NCBI RefSeq assembly: GCF_003584105.1
Contig: NZ_QXFO01000024.1
Coordinates: 1 to 64,000, forward strand
Reading direction: 5' to 3'
DNA from: Flagellimonas taeanensis
GTDB lineage: Bacteria; Bacteroidota; Bacteroidia; Flavobacteriales; Flavobacteriaceae
DNA: 64,000 bases
The notes beneath the pieces are model-generated. The model saw only the letters and a list, made by a program, of their open reading frames with translations. It was not told where the DNA came from and did no database searches. Numbering within the stretch: the stretch's first letter is position 1; each line of letters begins with the position of its first letter. Made by a program: the position numbers and the translations under genes. This document shows positions 9,906 to 17,088 of this stretch, one piece after another.

Positions 9906-10652
9906 TTAGGGTTGTATCAGTTCCAACAGGTTGATGTCCACGGTCCCGGACACATTGAGGTCATTGCCTGAGCCATTGTTTGCGGCGGCCACGGAAAAGG
10001 CATAAGAGAAGGTGAGATGGTTGCCAGCATTGGGGTCAAAGGTGAGATCGGTAAATGTCATTTCAGAGACCCCAGCACCCCCGGATTCGTATGTGTCATC
10101 GAGCATAAAGTATTTATAGTCATCGCCCACCACGCCATGTTTGAAGTCAAACACTACGGATTCTATGTTCTCTGTTTCTTCACCTAGATTGACCACGGTC
10201 AGTTCCCAATCGATGTAATTAATGGTGTAGGTACCTTCGGGTGAACTGAGGAATCGGCGAAAGTTGAAGAAATACTGGGTATCGTTCCCATTTTGGGTGA
10301 TGACGACAATATTATACTCATCAAAATCATCTGGGTCGATTGGGGAATACCGATAGATAGCAGAATCCTCAAATGGGATGTTGTCCGGTCTGGTTCCACT
10401 AAGTTCCAGTGTAAGGAAGCCATATTTGGCCAGTTCTTCCAGTCCGACACCGTCCAATCCATCGGCCCCGTTCTGTCCGGGTTCGCCATCCTGTCCATCG
10501 GCTCCGTCCTGTCCATCGGCCCCATTCAGACCATCTTTGCCATCTGCGCCATCAATGCCGTCCACCCCATCTTTTCCGTCCTCAATGGAACAGGAGGTCA
10601 TGGTCACCCCTAGGGCAAGTACAGCAATGCCAAAAAGTTTGATTAGTTTCAT
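9906..10652 (-). CDS. Collagen-like repeat lipoprotein
   Basis: 248 residues. The lipobox (VTMTSC, Cys about 21) predicts a lipid-anchored envelope protein. Directly after it come about 15 uninterrupted Gly-X-Y triplets rich in GADGKDG/GQDG units (about 26-72), the pattern of bacterial collagen-like triple helices. A beta-rich C-terminal domain of about 170 residues follows, including a DFKHGVVGDDY segment; I do not recognise its family. In other bacteria such repeats form trimeric stalks that present the C-terminal domain. Upstream lies a 21-bp-period direct repeat of LytTR type (10715-10744) and a -7-like box. The gene is monocistronic, closed by the terminator at 9858. The function is unknown. 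Confidence 0.85.
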   Translation of the reverse strand: MKLIKLFGIAVLALGVTMTSCSIEDGKDGVDGIDGADGKDGLNGADGQDGADGQDGEPGQNGADGLDGVGLEELAKYGFLTLELSGTRPDNIPFEDSAIYRYSPIDPDDFDEYNIVVITQNGNDTQYFFNFRRFLSSPEGTYTINYIDWELTVVNLGEETENIESVVFDFKHGVVGDDYKYFMLDDTYESGGAGVSEMTFTDLTFDPNAGNHLTFSYAFSVAAANNGSGNDLNVSGTVDINLLELIQP

Positions 10653-10679
10653 ACCTATATAGTTTTGAGTTCAAGAAAC

Positions 10680-10744
10680 TAAAGGTAGCGGTGCAACGCA
10701 TTGGAAGTTAGCGTAATTGACGAATACCTTGTTTGAATTGACGG
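10680..10744 (-). promoter_or_regulatory. LytTR-type operator and promoter of the collagen-like lipoprotein
   Basis: Two 9-bp direct repeats, AATTGACGA (10715-10723) and AATTGACGG (10736-10744, plus-strand reading), are separated by 12 bp, giving a 21-bp period. Read on the gene's strand (NCGTCAATT) they resemble the known LytTR half-site, with 7 to 8 of 9 positions fitting. A -7-like box TACCTTTA lies at 10687-10680, 27 nt from the proximal repeat, so the operator would end near -40, as for activating LytTR sites. The same arrangement recurs at 14479-14508. Confidence 0.55.
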
Positions 10745-10880
10745 ATGCTGGGTTTGGGTTAACCAATGTGACTTTTTCCATTTTTCAATGACCGCACTAT
10801 TGACTTCATGTGGGTTTGGAACGATGGATTTTTCGGACAAAATCGAGCCGCAAAATCAAATGTTGAAGTATCTTTGCTTC

Positions 10881-11243
10881 GTGAAAAAAGGGTATAAATT
10901 ATTGGGGATGCTCCTTTTGGCATCGATCTATTTTTTTGGGATCGGTGTTTCCAGTAGGGTCGTTTCTACTCCAGATGTCGGACATTCCGGCAAGGGTGCC
11001 TATTTCTCTGTGGCCAAGACCACCTTGTTCTGCGAGGTTCCCCAACCTGAAACTTCTTTTGACAAGGTCAACGATTGTCCCGCTTCAAGTCCCAATGTGT
11101 TCTTTGCGGGCAATGTCGGTGTACAAAGACCGCATGAAATTTTGTTCGGCGCGACTGGACGACAGTACCTCCGCTTTTCGGTCAATTTTCTGGTACGGCA
11201 TCGAAAGGCCGACCTCATTTTTCCCTTCCATTATTTTTGGTGA
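10881..11243 (+). CDS. Small secreted or membrane-anchored protein of unknown function
   Basis: About 120 residues from a GTG codon at 10881: VKKGYKLLGMLLLASIYFF, a classic positively charged plus hydrophobic signal or anchor. The rest holds two Cys residues (FCEV and DCPASS), an FFAGNVGVQRPHE segment and an aromatic end, FPFHYFW. ATG codons at 10788 and 10860 are in frame, but a good -7 box (TATCTTTG, 10869-10876) would place the transcript start after both, so GTG is preferred. I recall similar short proteins in flavobacterial genomes but no described function. The next gene follows after about 100 nt on the same strand. Confidence 0.55.
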   Translation: MKKGYKLLGMLLLASIYFFGIGVSSRVVSTPDVGHSGKGAYFSVAKTTLFCEVPQPETSFDKVNDCPASSPNVFFAGNVGVQRPHEILFGATGRQYLRFSVNFLVRHRKADLIFPFHYFW

Positions 11244-11348
11244 TTCCTTTTTGGGCATTCTTGTTTAAAAATGGATCCATTCAGGTCCATGGCTTTGCAT
11301 GCGCAAGGCCCAACACCACTTTCATTACTATTTAAAATCTAAAAAAAA

Positions 11349-11843
11349 ATGGAAATAGACTTTGGGACCCTTTTGATAGGTTCCATAACCGTGGCCATAT
11401 GTGCCGTCCCCTTTGTCCTGACCATTGGTGGCAGAAAACGAAGGGAAAAACAGATGATGAGATCACTTTATGCCATGGCCGCTCAACACAGCTGTGTGAT
11501 AGGACTGCGTGAGTTCTGTGGGAATTATGTTCTGGCAATGGACAAGACAGGCAGGTTTGTGTTCTTTCACCGAATGATCAAGAAAAAAACAGAGGAACAG
11601 GCCGTGGACCTTATGGAAATAGCAACCTGTAGACCCATGAACATCGGAAGAAAGATTGCCGGTGAACGGGTAGTGGAACGCCTGGGACTGGAATTTGTGC
11701 CTATGGATAAAGCCACTTCCGAGATCCATTTGGAACTGTACAACAACGACCATAGTTTCCAATTGCGTGGAGAATTGCAATCCATGGAAAAGTGGGTAAA
11801 GTTGATCAATGAAAGCTTGAATAAGTTGCGGCCGGTGATATAA
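11349..11843 (+). CDS. Membrane-anchored protein of unknown function
   Basis: 164 residues. One N-terminal transmembrane segment (about 6-27, TLLIGSITVAICAVPFVLTI) is followed by a basic stop-transfer stretch (GGRKRREKQ) and a soluble domain of about 130 residues with alternating strands and a final amphipathic helix (MEKWVKLINESLNKL). This topology puts the domain in the cytoplasm. I do not recognise the family. A strong terminator follows 9 nt after the stop, so it ends the transcript that may begin with the small secreted protein upstream. Confidence 0.75.
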   Translation: MEIDFGTLLIGSITVAICAVPFVLTIGGRKRREKQMMRSLYAMAAQHSCVIGLREFCGNYVLAMDKTGRFVFFHRMIKKKTEEQAVDLMEIATCRPMNIGRKIAGERVVERLGLEFVPMDKATSEIHLELYNNDHSFQLRGELQSMEKWVKLINESLNKLRPVI

Positions 11844-11852
11844 CACCTATGA

Positions 11853-11884
11853 GAAAAGCCGAGATGAAAGTCTCGGCTTTTTTT
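11853..11884 (+). terminator. Rho-independent terminator
   Basis: A 10-bp stem (AAAGCCGAGA / TCTCGGCTTT) with a short TGAAAG-type loop and a run of seven or more T on the plus strand. It closes the transcript of the 164-residue membrane protein, just before the convergent tRNA-Leu gene. Confidence 0.9.
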
Positions 11885-11885
11885 G

Positions 11886-11969
11886 TACTCGAGGCGGGAC
11901 TTGAACCCGCACGGGCAAATGCCCACAGGATTTTAAGTCCGGCGTGTCTACCAATTCCACCACTCGAGC
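11886..11969 (-). tRNA. tRNA-Leu(TAA)
   Basis: 84 nt with the long variable arm expected of leucine tRNA. The acceptor strand GCTCGAG pairs with the 3' end (one terminal G-U); the anticodon loop CTTAAAA gives TAA, decoding UUA; the T arm reads GCGGGTTCAAGTCCCGC. CCA is not encoded. The anticodon stem CCGGA/TCCTG has one C-U mismatch. The first 23 nt of the tRNA, plus 7 nt upstream, are repeated beyond the neighbouring GIY-YIG gene (12283-12332). Confidence 0.95.
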
Positions 11970-11970
11970 T

Positions 11971-11990
11971 TGTCTGCCGTAGGCATGACA
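11971..11990. repeat. 20-nt imperfect palindrome inserted upstream of tRNA-Leu
   Basis: TGTCTGCCGTAGGCATGACA, an imperfect palindrome around TGCC-GTA-GGCA. Compared with the second copy of the surrounding repeat (12311-12332), it is a clean 20-nt insertion between CGAGCT and GGACTT, without target duplication. It resembles the palindrome at 12291-12310. Confidence 0.7.
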
Positions 11991-11994
11991 GGAC

Positions 11995-12261
11995 TTAATC
12001 TTTCGTATGTTGCTTCTTCTGGTTTTGGATCAAACTCCTTAAAAACTCTTTTCCAAACCCAGATTTCAATTTTATCTCTTCAATTCTAGCTTCAGCCCTT
12101 GTCTGAAAATCTTTTTCAAAAATCAACTCAAAAGGTCTATAAGGCCTAGTGGTTTTGTTTTTGTCTGAATTGTGTTCATTTAACCTTCTTTCCGTATTGG
12201 ATGTGATACCTACGTAAATATAGTTTCTTTCCAAACTAGATATCGCATAGGTATAGAACAT
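11995..12261 (-). CDS. Small GIY-YIG nuclease family protein
   Basis: 88 residues starting MFYTYAISS. The GIY-YIG core is visible: YTYAISS as the GIY strand, YIYVGIT as the YIG strand, Arg in TERRLNEHN and a candidate metal-binding Glu in EARIEEIKLK. It is a single-domain protein of the UPF0213/YhbQ size class. The frame runs upstream to 12423, but that extension is translated palindrome (LPAGRQVGR), tRNA-Leu 5' duplication and other intergenic sequence, so ATG 12261 is chosen. It lies between tRNA-Gly and tRNA-Leu on the same strand, between two copies of a 30-nt tRNA-Leu segment, and is visibly more A+T-rich than nearby genes. Both point to a mobile or selfish gene. Confidence 0.85.
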   Translation of the reverse strand: MFYTYAISSLERNYIYVGITSNTERRLNEHNSDKNKTTRPYRPFELIFEKDFQTRAEARIEEIKLKSGFGKEFLRSLIQNQKKQHTKD

Positions 12262-12282
12262 AATCCACTTTTTCAATTTGTT

Positions 12283-12332
12283 TCTACCAACCTGCCTGCC
12301 GGCAGGCAGGTTCCACCACTCGAGCTGGACTT
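12283..12332 (-). repeat. Second copy of the tRNA-Leu 5' end, split by a palindrome
   Basis: TCTACCAA (12283-12290) and TTCCACCACTCGAGCT plus GGACTT (12311-12332) equal 11947-11970 plus 11991-11996 once the 20-nt palindrome in each copy is removed: 30 identical bases, and 2 of 3 more on the tRNA side. On the minus strand this is 7 nt of upstream flank and the first 23 nt of tRNA-Leu. It is a non-functional remnant or target duplication beside the GIY-YIG gene. Confidence 0.8.
12291..12310. repeat. 20-nt perfect palindrome (PAGRQ-type dispersed repeat)
   Basis: CCTGCCTGCCGGCAGGCAGG, perfectly self-complementary, splits the second tRNA-Leu 5' copy exactly between TACCAA and TTCCACC. The sequence is a recurrent dispersed repeat in Bacteroidota genomes, known from spurious LPAGRQ peptides in predicted proteins (general knowledge, not searched here). 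Confidence 0.85.
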
Positions 12333-12352
12333 GTAAGTAAAAAAAAACTCCA

Positions 12353-12383
12353 CTCGAGGGGATTGAGCGGAGTCGAAATCGAG
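12353..12383. repeat. Dispersed inverted repeat next to tRNA-Gly
   Basis: CTCGAG..TTGAGCGGAGTCGAA..TCGAG, a degenerate inverted repeat like the TTCGACTGCGCTCA elements at 27006 and 48672. It abuts the 3' end of tRNA-Gly and may serve as a transcript end or processing signal. Confidence 0.5.
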
Positions 12384-12454
12384 CGAAAAACGGGATTCGA
12401 ACCCGCGACCTCCACCTTGGCAAGGTGATGCTCTACCAACTGAGCTATTTTCGC
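12382..12454 (-). tRNA. tRNA-Gly(GCC)
   Basis: 73 nt. Acceptor GCGAAAA pairs with TTTTCGC, D arm AGCTCAGTTGGTAGAGC, anticodon arm CACCTTGCCAAGGTG with anticodon GCC, T arm with GGTTCGAATCC. CCA is not encoded. It lies upstream of tRNA-Leu on the same strand, so the two were probably one tandem transcript before the GIY-YIG gene came between them. Confidence 0.97.
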
Positions 12455-12601
12455 ATTTTAAAGAACCCTACACTTTTTCCGAGCGCGGATGCAAATTTAA
12501 TATATTTCTTTAAAATGTAAAGTGTTTTCCATAAAAATATGGAACGAGGTGTGACTGTAAAGTTCAGTAACCTCTTTTTCATCCTCCCACTCCTTGGTCT
12601 T

Positions 12602-13345
12602 TCAAGGCTCTTTCCGTTTCAGTACCTTGTCCTTCAGCACCTTGTCCTGTACCTGTTTGGCGTAATTTCGGCTCACGGGAATTTTATGGCCCTCCTCTAA
12701 GATCAATTCGTGGTTCTCCAACGACCGTATTTTGGCAATGGGCACGATGTACGACTTGTGCACCCGTATAAAGGCATCCGTGTCCAGGTTTTCCTCAATG
12801 GTCTTTAAGGGCATCAGGCTCATGTGCTTGTCCGAAGTCGTGTGGATCAACACATAATTTTCCAGGGACTTTACAAATAGGATTTCCGAAGTGTAGATCT
12901 TTTGGTAGCGACCGTCACATTTCACAAAAAAATAGGGTTGTTCGGGAGCTGCCTCGGTTGGTTCTTTAGTGCCTAATTTAAAGGAGTGGTACCGAACCGC
13001 CTTGGTCACTGCCTTAAAAAAGCGGTTGAAGGTGATGGGTTTCAACAGGTAGTCGATCACATCAAACCGAAAGCCATCCAGTGCATAATTGGGAAAGGCC
13101 GTGGTAATGATGACCATGGGCAGATCGTGGCGTACCTTTAAAAAATCCAACCCCGTCAAATAGGGCATCTGGATGTCCAAAAAGATGAGGTCAATGGCCT
13201 GTTTTTCCAACATTTGGTCCAATTCCAGGGCATTTTCCACCGTGCATACCAGCTCCAAATGGTCGATTACCTGCACATATTCCTGCAGCACCTCCCTGGC
13301 GAGCGGTTCGTCATCCACGATTATGCACTTCAGCTTTTTTGCCAT
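12602..13345 (-). CDS. LytTR-type response regulator
   Basis: 247 residues. The receiver domain (about 5-120) has acidic VDDEP, phospho-acceptor Asp in FLDIQMP (about 57), a TTAF switch region and LLKP lysine. A LytTR DNA-binding domain (about 140-235) follows with FVKCDGRYQKI, SLENYVLIHT and FIRVHKSYIVP. LytTR proteins bind paired 9-bp direct repeats about 21 bp apart; such pairs are found at 14479-14508, upstream of this operon, and at 10715-10744. The start overlaps the end of the kinase gene by 16 nt, so the pair is translationally coupled. The C-terminus carries a small duplicated KDKVLK stretch. Confidence 0.96.
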   Translation of the reverse strand: MAKKLKCIIVDDEPLAREVLQEYVQVIDHLELVCTVENALELDQMLEKQAIDLIFLDIQMPYLTGLDFLKVRHDLPMVIITTAFPNYALDGFRFDVIDYLLKPITFNRFFKAVTKAVRYHSFKLGTKEPTEAAPEQPYFFVKCDGRYQKIYTSEILFVKSLENYVLIHTTSDKHMSLMPLKTIEENLDTDAFIRVHKSYIVPIAKIRSLENHELILEEGHKIPVSRNYAKQVQDKVLKDKVLKRKEP

Positions 13346-14436
13346 TCCAGTTTCAATAGTACGGAAAATCTATCTTTTTGATCATCAATATGTAACGAAT
13401 GCGATTCGGGATACAATAAATGCAACCTGCGTTCCACGTTGGTCAGCCCGATGCCTCTGGGCCGTTCATCCTCACTGCTGAGTCCATTGGGGCCTTTACT
13501 GTTTTCAATATGCAATTTGAGATAGACGTCGGTCACTTTCAGCGTCATCCGGATAAAATTGGGTTGCCCTTTTCCTTTGGAAACGTGTTTGAACGCATTC
13601 TCCACAAACGGAATCAGGATGAAGGGGGCAATCGATTTTTGATGCAGCGTCTGGTCCAAAATATCGAACTGCATTTCGGTATGTTCGGGATCTAACCGCA
13701 GTTTTTCCAGGTCGATGAAGTTTTCAATGAACCGTAGTTCTTTTTCCAACGGAATCTGCTCATCGTTGCACTCGTACAATTGAAAGCGCAGCATGTCCGA
13801 AAAATTGGCCAAGGATTCCGAGGCCAGATCGGGGTTTTTGTGGATCAACGCAAAGATGGAATTGATGGTATTGAACAAAAAATGCGGATTGATCTGCGAT
13901 TTTAGGTATTTGAGCTCTGTTTCCAGGTGTTCCTTTTCCAATCGCAACCGCCTTTTTTCCGCTTGGAGCCAATTCTTACCCAGTTTAATGCTCATCCCCA
14001 AGGTCATACTGGCCACGGTGGAGGGCAGGGCCCACACAAAATAGATGGTGGTGAATTGGTACGGATATACCCCAAACAGCTCGAATAGGGACTTTCCGGA
14101 AAGATAGGAAGCCAAAAAGTAACCACTCACAATAAAGGCATTGCAGACCAAAATGGTAGCCAATACCGAAAAAATATAACTGGCATAGCTCCCAACATAC
14201 AACAACTTTGGGATGAGGTAATACAGGTTGAAATACACCCCGATGATCTGGAAAATCACATAAAAATAGAATTTGAGGGAAGAGTCGCTGTGGAGCAAAT
14301 ACTCCCAAACCTCGGAAAGACTGCCCACGTTGATGGTAAGCCATACCAAATGATACCCCAACCAAAAGGGGATATGGTACAGTTTGAGCCGCAGGGCCAT
14401 TTTTTTTAGGCGGTTGAAATCCATCAACAAGTTCAT
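13330..14436 (-). CDS. LytS/YehU-type sensor histidine kinase
   Basis: 368 residues. Four predicted membrane segments (about 17-36, 55-75, 82-105, 120-145) lead through a coiled linker (LEKEHLETELKYLKSQ) into a His_kinase domain. The phospho-acceptor His is in INPHFLFNTINSIF (about 182), and the ATP-binding part shows FVENAFKHVSKG (N box) and GIGLTNVERRL (G box). No large extracellular sensor domain is present, so any signal is probably sensed in or near the membrane. It is the first gene of the kinase-regulator operon and is divergent from the outer-membrane protein gene at 14632. Confidence 0.95.
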   Translation of the reverse strand: MNLLMDFNRLKKMALRLKLYHIPFWLGYHLVWLTINVGSLSEVWEYLLHSDSSLKFYFYVIFQIIGVYFNLYYLIPKLLYVGSYASYIFSVLATILVCNAFIVSGYFLASYLSGKSLFELFGVYPYQFTTIYFVWALPSTVASMTLGMSIKLGKNWLQAEKRRLRLEKEHLETELKYLKSQINPHFLFNTINSIFALIHKNPDLASESLANFSDMLRFQLYECNDEQIPLEKELRFIENFIDLEKLRLDPEHTEMQFDILDQTLHQKSIAPFILIPFVENAFKHVSKGKGQPNFIRMTLKVTDVYLKLHIENSKGPNGLSSEDERPRGIGLTNVERRLHLLYPESHSLHIDDQKDRFSVLLKLEWQKS

Positions 14437-14444
14437 AAATCAGT

Positions 14445-14508
14445 ACAAGTTACTTTTTTTGATTATGTGCCCGAGCCAAATTGACGACCTGCCGCAAATA
14501 ATTGACGA
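14445..14508 (-). promoter_or_regulatory. LytTR-type operator in the kinase/outer-membrane protein divergent region
   Basis: Two identical 9-bp direct repeats AATTGACGA (14479-14487 and 14500-14508, plus-strand reading) lie 21 bp apart, the LytTR spacing. A weak -7-like box (TAACTTGT, 14452-14445) lies 26 nt from the proximal repeat on the minus strand, matching the 27 nt at the collagen-like lipoprotein. Autoregulation of the two-component operon is the simplest reading; control of the divergent gene at 14632 is possible too. Confidence 0.55.
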
Positions 14509-14631
14509 AAGGCATTTTACATCATTATCTGGGAAAAGACGCAGGAAATCAATGAAGCATCCCCAGCGGTCAATCCAATTATGATGGCATGGCGAAGCAA
14601 CCTTCATTTGGCAAGAATCAATTCAAAACAA

Positions 14632-17088
14632 ATGAAAGTCAAGTATTTAACTAGTAAAAATCTCTGGGTGAGTCTTATGTTGATTGCTGAAATCTCCCAA
14701 GTTTTGGCGCAAGTTCGCGGTAAGGTGAGTGATGTACAGGACAATCCGATTCCTTTTGCCAATGTGGTGTTGTATCAGGCTTCCGATACCACGTTGGTCA
14801 CTGGTGCCATTACGGATGATGAGGGTTATTTTTCCTTGGATTCCAGTGGATTAGGTCTATTTCGGGTGCGGGTTACCTATCTCGGTTTTGCCGATCACTA
14901 TACCGAACCCTTCACTCTGGATGCTGGTTCCCCATCATGGCAATTGGGGACGTTGGTATTGACGGAAAATGTGAATGAACTGGATGAGGTGGTGTTGCAA
15001 GCGCGAAGGGATTGGGTGCAACGCACCCCGGAAGGTCAGGTAATCAACGTGCAGAGCAGTGTGATGACCAAGGGGAGCAATGCCCTTCAACTGTTGGAAC
15101 GGTTGCCTGGGGTGATTTTGGATCGGCGGGACGATCAGTTTTCCCTGAACGGACAAAGTGGTGTTACCGTATTGTTCAATGGTCGTAGGGTATCGATGTC
15201 CATGGAAGATGTCATGGCCTTGTTGGAGAGCACCTTGGCGGACAACATCGAAAAGGTGGAACTTATTACGTCTCCTTCGGCCAAATACGATGCGGATGGG
15301 GGAGCAGGCATCATCAATATTGTGTTCAAAAAGGGGATGAACGAGGGTAGTCAATGGAACTACAGTGCCAGTTTGGGGTATGGCTATTGGGAAAAGGCGA
15401 GTACCTCATTGGGGTATTCCTTCGGAACGGAAAAAATGCACTTGAATGCCAGTTATTCCCTGTTCCATGACCATAGCAAAAATGGGTTTGAAGGGTCGGG
15501 AACGAGTTTTCAACCTATTCTCGGCGCTCCCAGTCAAGCCATTTTTTCCACCTATTTCAACAATAACAATACTGCCCATAATGTGAATTTGGGAATGGGA
15601 TATGATATTTCACCAAAGGTGGAACTAGGAGGGGAACTTACCTTGAATTTTTCCAAGAACCGCTCTGTTTCCAATGTGAACAACCAACGGATCATTGAGG
15701 GGCAGGATTATTTTAGGTCACACTTGGTTTCCGAAGGAACCGCTACAAAGACGAATGTGATTTCTTCCCTGTATTTGACTAACAACCTAACCGACCATTC
15801 CAGTTTTGGGGTGGATTTGAGTTATCTCAATTATACTAATGACAGCCCTGCCACCACAAAGAGCGAATATTTTGATATAAATGATGAGCCCTATGACCCG
15901 GAAAACGAAATTTTCACGGATGGCAATCGAGGTTTTAGCGAGTCCACCATCCAATTGGGAGTGCTCAAATTGGATTACAACCATACCTTCAATGATAAAG
16001 TGGAAGGCGAGTTTGGGTTTAAGGGAAGCTATTCCGACAATACCAACGATAGCAAGATTGAAACCTTGGTGGAGGATGAATGGATCGTGGATTCCCGTTC
16101 CCAAAGCCTCATCGAGAGTGATGAAACACTGTGGGCACTGTATTCGCAGTTTCATGTACAGCTCCATGAAAAAGCGAAGGTCGACCTTGGTTTGCGTTAT
16201 GAGGATTGGAGGCGAACCTTGTCCACTTCAGAAGAGGATTTTGCCATTCGTCAATTCTTTCCGTCTATTTCTTATCAATACCAACTTTCCGAAAACAAAC
16301 AACTCAACCTCAATTACCATCGCCGGATCAGCAGGCCAACCTATTCCGATTTGGTGACGAGCCTGTACTACAACGACCCCACAGCCATTTTCACCGGAAA
16401 TCCCATGTTGCGGCCGGGCATCACAAATACCCTTCAACTCGAATATGTGAAAAATGGGTTTTCCATGGGACTGTCGCTTCAAAAGGAAATAGATCCCATC
16501 ATCCGGTATCAACTGACGTCCACACCCCAGAATGATATTTTGGTGATTTCCCCTCAAAATGCGGATGAGCAAAAAAGCATCGGTGTCTTTTTGAACGTTC
16601 CTGTGCAATGGGCACCTTGGGCCAGACTCAATGTTTCATCCACTTCGGCCATTCGCGATTATAAGATTTCGTACAGCCCCAATCCAGCAGCAAAGACCTA
16701 TTTCTACCAGAGCCTCAACTTTAACCAAAGCATCAAATTACCCTGGCAAATGGATGTGGAATTATCGGGTTGGTACAATTTTGACCACTATAATGGCACC
16801 AATTCCACGGAAGGGTTCGGGGTGATGAACTTTGGGGTTTCCAAACAGTTCAAGAACGATTGGGGAACCTTGCAGTTCAGTGTTTCGGATGTGTTCCGGA
16901 GTTTGGATATCCATACCCATATCAGTGGGATGACCCCTATTGTTTTTGATATTGACACACGGTCGCGGTATCGGGATGAATCAGCCTTTACCCGAATCTT
17001 TCGGTTGACCTATTCCAGAAGTTTTGGGGGCAATGCCAACAAAAAATCGCGTAACCTGGAAAAAGAGGAATTCAATCGGGTGAACTAG
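14632..17088 (+). CDS. TonB-dependent receptor-type outer-membrane beta-barrel protein
   Basis: 818 residues from ATG 14632, giving signal peptide [24 protein letters not shown]; the frame extends 17 residues further upstream but without signal-peptide character. A carboxypeptidase-regulatory-like domain (about 22-105, [21 protein letters not shown]) precedes a plug-like region (about 110-230, [15 protein letters not shown], then [22 protein letters not shown]) and a large beta-barrel of the OMP_b-brl_3 type. Such proteins either import substrates with TonB or act as barrel-only receptors; the substrate is unknown. It is divergent from a LytTR two-component operon, which suggests local control. 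The last 4 nt overlap the convergent mutS gene. Confidence 0.92.
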   Translation: MKVKYLTSKNLWVSLMLIAEISQVLAQVRGKVSDVQDNPIPFANVVLYQASDTTLVTGAITDDEGYFSLDSSGLGLFRVRVTYLGFADHYTEPFTLDAGSPSWQLGTLVLTENVNELDEVVLQARRDWVQRTPEGQVINVQSSVMTKGSNALQLLERLPGVILDRRDDQFSLNGQSGVTVLFNGRRVSMSMEDVMALLESTLADNIEKVELITSPSAKYDADGGAGIINIVFKKGMNEGSQWNYSASLGYGYWEKASTSLGYSFGTEKMHLNASYSLFHDHSKNGFEGSGTSFQPILGAPSQAIFSTYFNNNNTAHNVNLGMGYDISPKVELGGELTLNFSKNRSVSNVNNQRIIEGQDYFRSHLVSEGTATKTNVISSLYLTNNLTDHSSFGVDLSYLNYTNDSPATTKSEYFDINDEPYDPENEIFTDGNRGFSESTIQLGVLKLDYNHTFNDKVEGEFGFKGSYSDNTNDSKIETLVEDEWIVDSRSQSLIESDETLWALYSQFHVQLHEKAKVDLGLRYEDWRRTLSTSEEDFAIRQFFPSISYQYQLSENKQLNLNYHRRISRPTYSDLVTSLYYNDPTAIFTGNPMLRPGITNTLQLEYVKNGFSMGLSLQKEIDPIIRYQLTSTPQNDILVISPQNADEQKSIGVFLNVPVQWAPWARLNVSSTSAIRDYKISYSPNPAAKTYFYQSLNFNQSIKLPWQMDVELSGWYNFDHYNGTNSTEGFGVMNFGVSKQFKNDWGTLQFSVSDVFRSLDIHTHISGMTPIVFDIDTRSRYRDESAFTRIFRLTYSRSFGGNANKKSRNLEKEEFNRVN

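Noticed and set aside
12262..12423. N-terminal extension of the GIY-YIG frame containing LPAGRQVGR
   Set aside because: It is translated palindrome, tRNA-Leu 5' duplication and intergenic sequence, not family sequence.
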